From positions 186,001 through 250,000 of the forward strand of contig NZ_CP173029.1 in assembly GCF_044772865.1 (NCBI RefSeq): DNA of 64,000 nucleotides, given 5' to 3'. This DNA is from Algirhabdus cladophorae (GTDB taxonomy: Bacteria > Pseudomonadota > Alphaproteobacteria > Rhodobacterales > Rhodobacteraceae). Positions 16,901-24,663 of the stretch are shown piece by piece. The notes below the pieces were generated by a model that saw only the letters and a program-made list of their open reading frames with translations, searched no databases and was not told the DNA's origin. The stretch's first letter is position 1. Every line of letters begins with the position of its first letter. Made by a program: the position numbers and the translations under genes.

Positions 16901-17331
16901 TGCTTTATGAGCAATCGCAACAGGCGCAATTCCTCAAGCCCACGGTGATCACGCTGGTTTACGGGCTGGGCTTTGGGATGGTTTTGGTTCTGCTGGTGGT
17001 GCCTGCTGTCATGGCGATGCAACTGGATATCCGGCGTCACATGACGGCCACGCGTCGTGCCTTTGGGGGCCGTAAAGCTGCCCGTGGGGTGATGGCGGCA
17101 ACAGCAGTGATGGGGCTTTTTGCCGTGGCTTGGGCTGTCCCGACCTTTGGGTGGGTGGTTACAACCGGGGCGTTTTATCCGCCGCTGGCCGCACTGTTCC
17201 CGGCGGGGCTACAGGCCAGCGCAGTCACTGGATTTGGTCTGTTTGTTTTAGGGTTGCTGGTTGTGGCAGTCGCAATTTTTGGTGTGGCAGCCTTGGCCCA
17301 TGTAATTCTTGGACGTCGCCGCACGGCTTAG
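13921..17331 (+). CDS. RND-family efflux transporter, AcrB-like, extended C-terminus
   Basis: Proton-driven multidrug or heavy-substrate exporter of the inner membrane. The 1136-residue protein has the two-fold RND layout: a first helix near residue 20, a large periplasmic loop, a helix bundle at about 335-520, a second loop, and a second bundle from about 880. The proton-relay region reads GIVVDDAIVVGEHADF. The second half carries FLADAQLGLMLVLMGIYLTLAW and GIVINDSIVLVTTIDDY. After the last standard helix about 90 further residues add two more hydrophobic segments (ATAVMGLFAVAWAVPTFGWV and GFGLFVLGLLVVAVAIF), making it longer than classical AcrB. Substrate unknown. Confidence 0.93.
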   Translation: MRSVPTSATGVLSYFTRHKTAANLLLVILMVLGLLAFPKMRAQFFPDVIVDNVSVSVKWDGAGAEDVDAAIVQVLEPALLGVEGVESSSARATEGSANISLDFEPGWDMARAADDVQVAVDSVSTLPDDADDPNVRRGAWRDRVTDVVITGPVAVGQLGLFADEFVTRLFAEGVTRATIRGVAAPQTLIEVPSIALIQNDVTMQQIAQAIAAEVDGNPAGDVGSANARVRTGVAKRSAEDIAGIVLRNNPDGSKLRIGDVATLRVEGIDRNRAYFVGDSPAISVRIDRSAKGDAIDIQATVQEVADTMELTLPEGVEISLIRTRAEAISGRLNLLLDNGLIGLGLVVALLFLFLNARTAFWVAAGIPVAMLSAIALMYLAGLTINMISLFALIITLGIVVDDAIVVGEHADFRARRLGESPVQAAENAAIRMSAPVFSATLTTVIAFFGLTAISGRFGDLIQDIPFTVIVVLIASLVECFLILPHHMSKALVHTAKSHWYDVPSRLVNIGFDWIKETFFRPLMRFVVWARYPVFASVVVVLSSQAVLFISGDVQWRFFNAPERGSVTGNFAMAPGATREDTVEMMREMQRATNELAETLASEDRLGVNPLQFVMAEIGGNAGRGLSGTESKDADLLGAISIELIDADLRPGYSSFAFVGELQDLVRKHPMAETVSFRGWRSGPGGDALDVEFYGANAQVLKQASEALQTALAEFSEVSAVQDNLSYDKEELVLELTPQGQALGFAIDSLGRVLRNRLNGIEAATYPDGPRSATIRVELPSGELTADFLERTQMRTEAGQYVPLADIVTVTQRSGFSTVRRENGIQLISVTGDISEDNPARAEEIMEKLETEILPAISSEQQVSFRLSGLAEQENEFLADAQLGLMLVLMGIYLTLAWIFASWTRPIVVMIIIPFGLVGTIYGHYVWGVPLSMFTVVGLIGMTGIVINDSIVLVTTIDDYAKDRGLIPAIIDGACDRLRPVLLTTLTTVLGLAPLLYEQSQQAQFLKPTVITLVYGLGFGMVLVLLVVPAVMAMQLDIRRHMTATRRAFGGRKAARGVMAATAVMGLFAVAWAVPTFGWVVTTGAFYPPLAALFPAGLQASAVTGFGLFVLGLLVVAVAIFGVAALAHVILGRRRTA

Positions 17332-17342
17332 ACTGGGTCCGT

Positions 17343-18140
17343 TTAGGAGCCAGAGCAGCCTTGAATGTCGACGGCTTGGCCCGCGCCCAACACAGTGATG
17401 CGCATTGATCCACGATTGATCACCATTGGGCCGTCATAGTCGTGATACATGCGGGTTTGTGCCACCAGCCAATCCCCTTGCCGTTCGACCACCGGTTCGG
17501 CCACCCAAATGCGGGGATCGCCGGCCTCGATTACGGCAAGTTCCATCTCTGCAAGCTGTGGCATTTGGACCTTTACCGTCAAGTGAGCCCCGTCCGAGGT
17601 CGGATCAAACGCGCAGGTTGCTGCGGCCACACGGCCTTCTTTAGCGGTCATTGGCTGGTCCACAAGGGCAGAGGCAATCTGGCCATCGCGTGCGCCACCC
17701 TCCGGCAAAAGCTGGTCAAAGCGCAAGGTGACTGGCACGCAAATATCTGAACACACGCCAATCTGCACTTTGCCTTTCAAGCGCGCAGTGCCATCGGCAG
17801 AGCGGTGCACAGTGACGGGAATTGTAAACTCGCCTTGGTAGCCGAAGGTGCGCATGCCGTTTTGGGAATGGACCTCGGGCACGGGCCAATGAAACGATAC
17901 GCCACGTACATTTTCCGAACCGTTCCAGGAAAACACGGGTGGGATGCCCGCATCGCCCGGCGCACGCCAGTAGGTTTTCCACCCATCATCCAGACTGACC
18001 CGCAGGCCCGCCATCTGGGTCCCGTCGGCATTTTCCCAACCGGGCAAGATGTCCAGGCGCACGGCATCGGCCGGATCAGCGGCGGCAGTGAGTGCGGCTA
18101 TGCTTGCGACAAGGGCTGCAAAGGCAAAAGAGTGTCTCAT
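17343..18140 (-). CDS. Periplasmic DsbD N-terminal-domain-like protein
   Basis: A 265-residue exported protein. A signal peptide (MRHSFAFAALVASIAALTAA) is followed by an immunoglobulin-like domain related to the N-terminal electron-accepting domain of DsbD (GWKTYWRAPGDAGIPPVF, FGYQGEFTIPVTV). The cysteine pair GVCSDICVPV near residue 140 is probably redox active. The membrane and thioredoxin parts of DsbD are absent, so it probably works with a separate CcdA/ScsB-type reductase. The ATG at 18138-18140 was chosen because the signal peptide starts there. It converges on the RND transporter gene with an 11-base gap. Confidence 0.85.
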   Translation of the reverse strand: MRHSFAFAALVASIAALTAAADPADAVRLDILPGWENADGTQMAGLRVSLDDGWKTYWRAPGDAGIPPVFSWNGSENVRGVSFHWPVPEVHSQNGMRTFGYQGEFTIPVTVHRSADGTARLKGKVQIGVCSDICVPVTLRFDQLLPEGGARDGQIASALVDQPMTAKEGRVAAATCAFDPTSDGAHLTVKVQMPQLAEMELAVIEAGDPRIWVAEPVVERQGDWLVAQTRMYHDYDGPMVINRGSMRITVLGAGQAVDIQGCSGS

Positions 18141-18251
18141 GGGGTCGTTTATCAGAGATTTGTCCCCTTTAGGGAAATCACGAGTGAGCGAGACTTTGTG
18201 ACAGTCGATTGAGGCCTTGAACCTGTGCTTATCAGGCCACATTCTAGCACT

Positions 18252-18830
18252 ATGGCCGAGTCGTCTCATATTCCAACCAACCTAACTGGCAAAATGCTGA
18301 TTGCGATGCCCAGCATGGGGGATCCGCGTTTTGCCAAATCCGTGGTCTATATGTGTGCCCATTCCGAGGAAGGGGCTATGGGCCTGATCATCAACAAGCC
18401 GACCGAAGACTTGCAGTTCACCGATCTTTTGGAACAGCTCGACATCAAGCCTGCACCGGATGCCAAAGACATCAAGGTGCATTTTGGCGGCCCGGTAGAG
18501 CATGGACGTGGGTTTGTTTTACATTCGCCCGATTATATCACGCATGGATCAACGTTGCAGGTGGATGATGCCGTGTCTATGACGGCCACTTTGGATATTC
18601 TGGAAGACATCGCGCGCGGCTTTGGACCCGCGGCCAGCATGATGGCGCTGGGCTATTCCGGCTGGGGGCCAGGGCAATTGGAAGGTGAATTGGCCGACAA
18701 CGGTTGGCTGACCTGCGAAGGCGTGCCCGATATCGTATTTGGCGCGGCGGATCGGGATAAATGGACAGCGGCACTAGAAAGCATGGGGATCAATCCACTG
18801 GTGCTGAGTGCAGAAGGTGGTTCGGCCTAA
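18252..18830 (+). CDS. YqgE/AlgH family protein
   Basis: A 192-residue member of the widespread YqgE/AlgH family, whose biochemical role is unsettled. Family signatures are clear: NLTGKMLIAMPSMGDPRFAK near residue 12, AHSEEGAMGLIINKPTEDL near 40-58, and GGPVEHGRGFVLHS near 90. The ATG at 18252 gives the expected N-terminus; the frame is open upstream but divergent from family sequence. Its stop overlaps that of the convergent Sua5 gene (CTAA, 18827-18830). Confidence 0.93.
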   Translation: MAESSHIPTNLTGKMLIAMPSMGDPRFAKSVVYMCAHSEEGAMGLIINKPTEDLQFTDLLEQLDIKPAPDAKDIKVHFGGPVEHGRGFVLHSPDYITHGSTLQVDDAVSMTATLDILEDIARGFGPAASMMALGYSGWGPGQLEGELADNGWLTCEGVPDIVFGAADRDKWTAALESMGINPLVLSAEGGSA

Positions 18831-19765
18831 CGCGGTGCTGCAGCCCTGCGCAACCGGTCATTGATCGCAGCGCCCAACCCGGTTTCGGGAACAGGCGCTA
18901 CGGCGATTTTGGCGGCATCTTGGGCGTTTAAGGCATGCAGAGTTGCAAAGAGGTTTGCCGCCGCTTCGGTCAGATCCCCCTTTTCTGAGAGGTTAAAGTC
19001 GCAGTCCATCGCCCCAAAACCTACGTAGGTTTCATCTGGTTCTGGGCTGTGTACATTCAATCGGACTGTGCCTTTGGGGGCGTAGTGCGAGGCCAATTGT
19101 CCCGGTGCCGTGATGGCACTGGGTGTTGTTTTGTTGGCAAGATCATGACCTAGCAGGGCTGCAAGTGTTTCGGCCGACACTCCGCCACTGCGCAGGATCG
19201 TACCGCCTTGCGCACCACTCACAATAGTCGATTCCAGACCGATGGCGCAGGGGCCTGCGTCAACAACCCCTGCGACTTTGCCACCAAGACCCGCCATGAC
19301 ATGGGCCGCTGTGGTGGCGCTGACCTGACCGGATGGATTGGCCGACGGCGCTGCAATTGGTCCACCAAATGCCGTCAGGATCGCATGTGCCACTGGGTGG
19401 GCCGGCACACGTATGGCCACTGTGTCCTGACCCGCTGTCACCAGATCCGCCACTCGGCTGGGACGCACGGGTACCACAAGGGTCAAAGGGCCGGGCCAAA
19501 GATTGCGGGCCAAATGGGACATAACATCATCAAAACCGCCGATTTGCTGGGCCATGGCGAAATCGGAAACATGTACAATCAGCGGATTAAAGCTGGGCCG
19601 TCCTTTGGCTGCAAAAATTCCTGCGACAGCTTGCGCGTTGCGCGCATCCGCGCCCAACCCGTACACTGTTTCCGTCGGTAGACCCAACAGGTCACCGCGC
19701 TGCAACATCGCGGCGGCTTTGGCGATATCCGTTGGGTTCGTGCCCAGAATTTCGGTTTTGATCAT
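18827..19765 (-). CDS. L-threonylcarbamoyladenylate synthase (Sua5 type)
   Basis: Makes threonylcarbamoyl-AMP from threonine, bicarbonate and ATP for the t6A37 modification of ANN-decoding tRNAs. The 312-residue protein has an N-terminal YrdC domain (LLGLPTETVYGLGADA; SFNPLIVHV; KFGG-like IAAPSANPSGQVS) and a C-terminal Sua5 domain (TAPGQLASHYAPKGTVRL). Presence of both domains makes it Sua5 rather than the short TsaC. Start at 19763-19765. It diverges from the acyl-CoA dehydrogenase operon. Confidence 0.94.
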   Translation of the reverse strand: MIKTEILGTNPTDIAKAAAMLQRGDLLGLPTETVYGLGADARNAQAVAGIFAAKGRPSFNPLIVHVSDFAMAQQIGGFDDVMSHLARNLWPGPLTLVVPVRPSRVADLVTAGQDTVAIRVPAHPVAHAILTAFGGPIAAPSANPSGQVSATTAAHVMAGLGGKVAGVVDAGPCAIGLESTIVSGAQGGTILRSGGVSAETLAALLGHDLANKTTPSAITAPGQLASHYAPKGTVRLNVHSPEPDETYVGFGAMDCDFNLSEKGDLTEAAANLFATLHALNAQDAAKIAVAPVPETGLGAAINDRLRRAAAPR

Positions 19766-19846
19766 GACGCGGCGTTTCAGTTGCAGGACAGGCGGGCTGG
19801 TCTAATCTGACACAAACCTTATGCGGGCATACTGCCCCGAAATATA

Positions 19847-19865
19847 TTTGCCAAGTCTTTGCAAA
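19847..19865. promoter_or_regulatory. Near-perfect 19-base palindrome before the acyl-CoA dehydrogenase
   Basis: Reads TTTGCCAAG-t-CTTTGCAAA: 9-base arms matching at 8 of 9 positions around a single base, 10 bases before the ATG at 19876. It contains TTTGCAAA, the half-site I recall for short-chain acyl-CoA regulators of the PccR/RamB family in Rhodobacterales. The half-site spacing here is one base tighter than the published arrangement as I remember it. Operator function is inferred. Confidence 0.55.
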
Positions 19866-19875
19866 AGGATAGCCC

Positions 19876-21588
19876 ATGCCGTACCGCGCCCCTGTCACTG
19901 ATCACAGCTTTATTCTGAACCATGTTGTGGGCCTCGACAAAGTCAGCGCTACACCGCTTTATGCTGACGCGACGCCGGATATGGTCGAGGCTATTTTGAC
20001 AGAAGCAGGGCGCCTTTGCGAAGATGTTTTGGCCCCTTTGAACCGCCAAGGCGACCTGCATCCTGCGGTTTTGGAAAATGGTGTTGTGCGGACCTCGCCG
20101 GGCTTTGGCGAAGGCTACACCGCGATCGCCGAGGGCGGTTGGGTTGGTATGTCGGCGGATCCTGAAAATGGCGGTATGGGGTTGCCGATGGCTGTGACCA
20201 CATCAGTCAACGAGATGCTGGCAGGGGCCTGTTTGTCGTTGCAATTGAACCCGTTGATGACCCAAGGCCAGATCGAGGCCTTGGAACACCACGCCAGTGA
20301 CGCTTTGAAAGAAACCTATTTGCCCAAGCTGATTTCGGGTGCATGGTCGGGGACGATGAATCTGACCGAACCGCAAGCGGGCAGTGATGTGGGCGCCCTG
20401 CGCAGCAAAGCCGAGCCAAATGGCGATGGCAGCTACGCCATCAGTGGACAAAAGATTTACATCAGCTGGGGCGACAATGATTTTACGGAAAACGTGTGCC
20501 ATTTGGTTCTGGCCCGTTTGCCCGATGGGGTCGAAGGCACCAAGGGCATTAGTCTCTTTATGGTTCCAAAACTGATCCCCAATGAGGACGGCACCTTGGG
20601 CGAACACAACAGCTTGCGGGTGGTGTCTTTGGAACACAAGATGGGCTTGCATGGCTCGCCCACTGCCGTGATGCAATATGATGGTGCCAAAGGCTGGCTG
20701 GTGGGGGCGCCCCACGCTGGAATGGCTGCGATGTTTACCATGATGAACAACGCGCGTCTGGGTGTTGGGACCCAAGGTATTGGCGCGGCTGAAGGGGCCT
20801 ATCAGCACGCCGTGGGCTATGCGCTGGATCGAAAGCAGGGCAAAACCATGGTCGAAGGCGGCACTGGCACCATTGTAGATCATGCGGATGTACGGCGTAT
20901 GTTGGGCGTTATGCGTGCGGATATCTTTGCCTCACGCGCGATCGCGCTGGCCTGTGCGGTAGCAATTGATATGGGCCGCGCCACTGGTGATCAAAGCTGG
21001 CAGGCTCGCGCGGCCTTTTTGACGCCGATTGCCAAAGCCTTTGGCACTGATGTTGGCATGGACGTTGCCCAGCAAGGGGTCCAAGTGCACGGCGGCATGG
21101 GCTTTATTGAAGAAACCGGTGCAGCGCAGTATTCGCGCGATGTGCGGGTCACGGCGATCTATGAAGGCACGAACGGCATTCAGGCCATGGACCTCGTGGC
21201 GCGCAAGTTGATGGATGGCGGTGAGGCTGCGTTTGCCTTGCTCGATGAGATGGAAGAACAGGCTGAGGCCGCAAAAGGCACGATGCCCGAGTTGGCCAAT
21301 GCCGTGTGGCAAGCCTGCGAAACCCTGCGTGAAGCCACCGAATGGATGGTGGCCCAAAAGGACTACAATAACCGGTTTGCCGGGGCCGTTCCGTATTTGC
21401 GAGCGTTTGCACGCGTCTTGGGCGGGCATTTCCATCTGACAGCGGCTTTGGCCGAAGGTGGCACGCGGCAGAAGCTAGCACAGCTTTACATTTCGCGCCT
21501 TTTGCCAGAACACATGGGGCTGATCCAACAAGCCAAGCAAGGTGCAGATGATCTTTTCGCTCTTTCCACTGACGATTTGGTGGCATGA
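19876..21588 (+). CDS. Acyl-CoA dehydrogenase, candidate DmdC-like
   Basis: A 570-residue FAD acyl-CoA dehydrogenase that should introduce a 2,3-double bond into an acyl-CoA and pass electrons to ETF. Landmarks are MNLTEPQAGSDVGALRSKAE near residue 160, the flavin/substrate block ISWGDNDFTENVCHLVLARL, GLHGSPTAVMQYDGA, VHGGMGFIEETGAAQYSRD, and the catalytic-base segment AIYEGTNGIQAMDL. Length and sequence resemble the long C-terminally extended class that includes the methylmercaptopropionyl-CoA dehydrogenase DmdC of DMSP demethylation. Other enzymes share this class, so the substrate is uncertain. It leads a three-gene overlapping operon. Confidence 0.85.
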   Translation: MPYRAPVTDHSFILNHVVGLDKVSATPLYADATPDMVEAILTEAGRLCEDVLAPLNRQGDLHPAVLENGVVRTSPGFGEGYTAIAEGGWVGMSADPENGGMGLPMAVTTSVNEMLAGACLSLQLNPLMTQGQIEALEHHASDALKETYLPKLISGAWSGTMNLTEPQAGSDVGALRSKAEPNGDGSYAISGQKIYISWGDNDFTENVCHLVLARLPDGVEGTKGISLFMVPKLIPNEDGTLGEHNSLRVVSLEHKMGLHGSPTAVMQYDGAKGWLVGAPHAGMAAMFTMMNNARLGVGTQGIGAAEGAYQHAVGYALDRKQGKTMVEGGTGTIVDHADVRRMLGVMRADIFASRAIALACAVAIDMGRATGDQSWQARAAFLTPIAKAFGTDVGMDVAQQGVQVHGGMGFIEETGAAQYSRDVRVTAIYEGTNGIQAMDLVARKLMDGGEAAFALLDEMEEQAEAAKGTMPELANAVWQACETLREATEWMVAQKDYNNRFAGAVPYLRAFARVLGGHFHLTAALAEGGTRQKLAQLYISRLLPEHMGLIQQAKQGADDLFALSTDDLVA

Positions 21589-22634
21589 CTGAGGCGGGGC
21601 CAGCCCCGCTGCGCTATCCGTGGGACACGCCGCCAGCCGAGGGCTGCACGACCCAAGTGGCAGACGGGGTTTTTTGGATCCGTATGCCTTTGCCAATGGC
21701 GTTGGACCACGTCAATTGCTATGCGCTAGATGACGGCGACAGTTGGACCATTGTCGACACCGGCTTTGCCAGCAAACGTAGTCGTTCCATTTGGACCAAG
21801 GTTCTGGCAGGGCCTCTTGCGGGTAAACCCGTGGGCCGTGTCATTGTCACGCACCATCATCCCGACCACATCGGTCTTGCTGGATGGTTTCAGACGGAAC
21901 ATGGCGCGGAATTGGTTTGCACGCGCACCACATGGCTCTTTGCGCGTATGTTGGTTCTGGATGCCCATGATCTGCCCAAACCCGAGACGCTGGAGTTTTG
22001 GAAGCGCGCGGGCATGGATGCGGATGTCCTTGCGCAGCGCAGTGCCGAACGCCCGTTCAATTTTGCCGATTGCGTTGCACCAATGCCGCTGGGCTTTACC
22101 CGTATTCAGCAAGATAGCGTGATACAATTTGGTGGTCGGACATGGGATGTGCATATCGGCAATGGCCATTCCCCCGAACATGCCACCTTCTGGAGCAGGG
22201 ACGATAATCTGGTCCTGTCTGGCGATCAGATCATTCCGTCTATCAGTTCAAATCTTGGGGTCTATGCGACCGAACCGGATGCGGATCCTGTGGCCGAATG
22301 GCTGGAGGCCTGTGAACGTTTGGGCAGGCTTGCCCGCGAGGATCATCTGGTGTTGGGCGGGCACAAACTGCCCTTTGCCGGACTGCCCGTTCGCATGCGC
22401 CAGTTGATCGACAATCATCACGGTGCTTTGCGCAGGCTTGAGGAACATTTGACCGAGGCGCGCGCGGCTGGCGATTGCTTTTTACCGCTTTTTAAGCGCA
22501 ACATTAGCGGCGGGGAATATGGTCTGGCCTTGGTCGAGGCCGTGGCCCATTGTAACCATCTGTGGAAGGAAGGACGCGCTGCGCGCACGCTTTCGGATGC
22601 AGGTGCGTATCTGTTTAAAAGGGTTGAGCCATGA
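21585..22634 (+). CDS. Metallo-beta-lactamase-fold hydrolase
   Basis: A 349-residue protein with an MBL domain in its first 240 residues. The metal-binding motif VTHHHPDHIGLAGW lies near residue 87. Later ligands are in GNGHSPEHATFW and SGDQIIPSISSN. The C-terminal 80 residues form a helical extension seen in the family that acts on thioesters or related substrates. It overlaps the acyl-CoA dehydrogenase stop by ATGA, so a thioesterase-like or detoxifying role in the same pathway is plausible but inferred. It overlaps the next gene in the same way. Confidence 0.88.
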   Translation: MTEAGPAPLRYPWDTPPAEGCTTQVADGVFWIRMPLPMALDHVNCYALDDGDSWTIVDTGFASKRSRSIWTKVLAGPLAGKPVGRVIVTHHHPDHIGLAGWFQTEHGAELVCTRTTWLFARMLVLDAHDLPKPETLEFWKRAGMDADVLAQRSAERPFNFADCVAPMPLGFTRIQQDSVIQFGGRTWDVHIGNGHSPEHATFWSRDDNLVLSGDQIIPSISSNLGVYATEPDADPVAEWLEACERLGRLAREDHLVLGGHKLPFAGLPVRMRQLIDNHHGALRRLEEHLTEARAAGDCFLPLFKRNISGGEYGLALVEAVAHCNHLWKEGRAARTLSDAGAYLFKRVEP

Positions 22635-23083
22635 CGGACGATATCAAAACTTCTGCTGAGGCGTTAGAAGCCGCGGCAATCCCCCGCAAGCGAGATGTGG
22701 GCAAGGATGGCAAAGGCCAAACTGCGGATCTCCCAAAGGCGCTGGAAGAAGGCATTGAACGCAAAAGCGCGGCGCAATGGGCCTACGAGCGCCTCATCCT
22801 CTACATTCAGAAGTTCGAAGAAACGCTCGATTCTGATCAAGAGGCTGCCATGGGGTTTACCGGTGGTGACGCAGGCGTGTTGCGGATCGAAGGGATGGGG
22901 TATTTTGATCCGGACATGATCACCTTTTATGGCAGCGATCCGGCGGGTGGGCGCACCCAACTTGTGCAGCATGTCAGCCAGCTGAATGTGATGTTGCGCG
23001 CCCTTCCCAAACATGTGGATCAGGCCGAGCCAAACCGCATTGGGTTCCGCTTGGCCCAGGAGCTGGAAGAAACCACCGGCTAG
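22631..23083 (+). CDS. Small conserved protein (DUF6173-like)
   Basis: A 150-residue cytoplasmic protein without helices or signal. A charged N-terminus (RKRDVGKDGKGQTADLPKAL) is followed by a compact domain: SAAQWAYERLILYIQKFEET, GFTGGDAGVLRIEGMGYFDP, then QLVQHVSQLNVMLRAL. It resembles proteins catalogued in Rhodobacterales as DUF6173; that name is from memory. It ends the acyl-CoA dehydrogenase operon through ATGA overlap. Its stop shares CTAG with the NDH-2 gene on the other strand. Function unknown. Confidence 0.78.
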   Translation: MTDDIKTSAEALEAAAIPRKRDVGKDGKGQTADLPKALEEGIERKSAAQWAYERLILYIQKFEETLDSDQEAAMGFTGGDAGVLRIEGMGYFDPDMITFYGSDPAGGRTQLVQHVSQLNVMLRALPKHVDQAEPNRIGFRLAQELEETTG

Positions 23084-24333
23084 GGTTTGTGCATGATCAG
23101 GCGTACGCCGCGTTGCCATGTGATGTAGGACCACAGCCAGTTCAGCACGACAAAAAGCCTGTTTTTAAAGCCGATCAGGAAATAGACGTGGGCGGCACCC
23201 CAGAGCAACCAACCGATAAACCCAGTGACCTTTAGGCCGAAAATATCGGCTACAGCCCGATTGCGTCCAATAGTGGCCAAGGCGCCTGCGTCTTTATAGC
23301 GGAACGATCCTTTGGGAGTGTGACCGACAGCAATTTGCGCAAGGCGTCTGCCGACATACTGTCCCATCTGTTTGGCCACAGGGGCAATGCCGGGCAGGGG
23401 TTTGTCGTTTTGCAAGGCCAGTGCAGTGTCCCCAATGACGTAGACATCATCGTGCCCTTGGGGACGCAGAGTATCATCCACAGGCACATGCCCGCTGCGC
23501 CCGGGGTCCAACCCCAGCCATTTGGCGGCGGGCGATGCTTGGACGCCTGCTGCCCAGACAGCAGTGTGACTGGCGATGGTGCTGTCCGAGGTCTCGACCC
23601 GGTCTGCATGGATGTCGCGCACCATTGTGTCGGTCAACACCTCTACGCCGAGGCTTTCCAAATCGCGCCGTGCCCGTTTGGACAGTTTTTTTGCAAGACT
23701 GGGCAAGACATCTGGGCCGCCTTCGATCAGCAAAATGCGGTTGTGTTTGGGATCGATCTTGCGAAAATCGCGGGCAAGGGAATGGGCCAGCTCGGCGATA
23801 GCGCCTGCCATTTCAACTCCGGTAGGGCCTGCGCCGACCACAACGAAACACTGGTGGGCTTTGGCGGCGGCGAGGTCGCTGCTGGCCAAATTTTCCGCCT
23901 GTTCAAAGGCGCTAAGGATGCGCTCGCGCAGATCAAAGGCGTCGCCCAAGGTTTTGAGGCCCGGCGCGTGTTGGGCCCAGTGATCCTTGCCAAAATAGCT
24001 ATGTCGGGCGCCGGTGGCCAAAATCAAAACATCATAGTCAAAGCGCTGCCCGTCTTTGGTGGTGACGCATTTGACCGAGGTGTCCACAGCATCAACGCTG
24101 TCCATGACCACATGGACATTCTTTTGGTGGCGCAAGATATGCCGGATGGGCACTGCAATTTCCGCAGGGGTCAGTGCTGCGGTTGCGACTTGGTACAGCA
24201 GGGGTTGGAACAGGTGGTGGTTTTGGCGGTCGATCAAAGTGATCTCTACGGGGGCTTTGCTGAGGGCCTTGGCGGCGGATAATCCACCAAAGCCTGCGCC
24301 GACGATCACGATCTTTTGCAGCGGTTGGGACAT
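23080..24333 (-). CDS. ndh: Type II NADH dehydrogenase (NDH-2)
   Basis: A 417-residue single-subunit FAD enzyme that oxidises NADH and reduces quinone at the inner membrane without pumping protons. FAD-binding GXGXXG lies at the start (VIVGAGFGGLSAAKAL). The redox segment is DRQNHHLFQPLLYQVATAAL, and the NADH-binding motif VVVGAGPTGVEMAGAIAELA is near residue 165. A second FAD contact is VYVIGDTALALQ near residue 305. The hydrophobic, amphipathic tail (FIGWLLWGAAHVYFLIGF) is typical for membrane attachment. Start at 24331-24333. Confidence 0.92.
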   Translation of the reverse strand: MSQPLQKIVIVGAGFGGLSAAKALSKAPVEITLIDRQNHHLFQPLLYQVATAALTPAEIAVPIRHILRHQKNVHVVMDSVDAVDTSVKCVTTKDGQRFDYDVLILATGARHSYFGKDHWAQHAPGLKTLGDAFDLRERILSAFEQAENLASSDLAAAKAHQCFVVVGAGPTGVEMAGAIAELAHSLARDFRKIDPKHNRILLIEGGPDVLPSLAKKLSKRARRDLESLGVEVLTDTMVRDIHADRVETSDSTIASHTAVWAAGVQASPAAKWLGLDPGRSGHVPVDDTLRPQGHDDVYVIGDTALALQNDKPLPGIAPVAKQMGQYVGRRLAQIAVGHTPKGSFRYKDAGALATIGRNRAVADIFGLKVTGFIGWLLWGAAHVYFLIGFKNRLFVVLNWLWSYITWQRGVRLIMHKP

Positions 24334-24528
24334 GTGACATGCCTCCTTTCAAGCGCTGGTCGGTGACGGACGAGCCGTCCGATCCTCACATATGTATGAT
24401 TTCGCCCATGTCACCCCCTTGCCTCGAAAAACCGCGACTAAGGGGCGCGGCGAAGTGGTTGCTTTGCGTGGTGACTTGTTAATTGGAATCGTTTAATTCG
24501 AGGTCAGCTAATGGAAGGGATTCAAACA

Positions 24529-24663
24529 ATGGCAGAGCATAAGCACGGTGAAATGGACATCAAAGTCCAAGAAAAGACCTTTGCGGGCTTTATCAAATTT
24601 ACAACTTGGGGTGCGATTATCAGCATCGCTCTGTTGATCTTTATTGCGCTGGTAAACGGCTAA
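24529..24663 (+). CDS. aa3-type cytochrome c oxidase subunit IV
   Basis: A 44-residue protein starting MAEHKHGEMDIKVQEKTFAG and ending in one hydrophobic helix (about residues 25-42). This matches the small alphaproteobacterial subunit IV of the aa3 oxidase, a single-helix accessory subunit of the proton-pumping terminal oxidase. An in-frame ATG 18 bases upstream is possible, but the family usually begins MAEH. The other oxidase genes are not nearby. The next gene begins right after its stop. Confidence 0.88.
   Translation: MAEHKHGEMDIKVQEKTFAGFIKFTTWGAIISIALLIFIALVNG

Noticed and set aside
23320..24282. Open frame of 320 codons opposite the NDH-2 gene
   Set aside because: The minus strand encodes complete NDH-2 with all cofactor motifs; the plus frame has no recognisable features.
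24367..24381. Short hairpin CGGACG-agc-CGTCCG between NDH-2 and oxidase subunit IV
   Set aside because: Only six base pairs, no T-run, and located upstream of both genes; too weak to call a terminator or operator.
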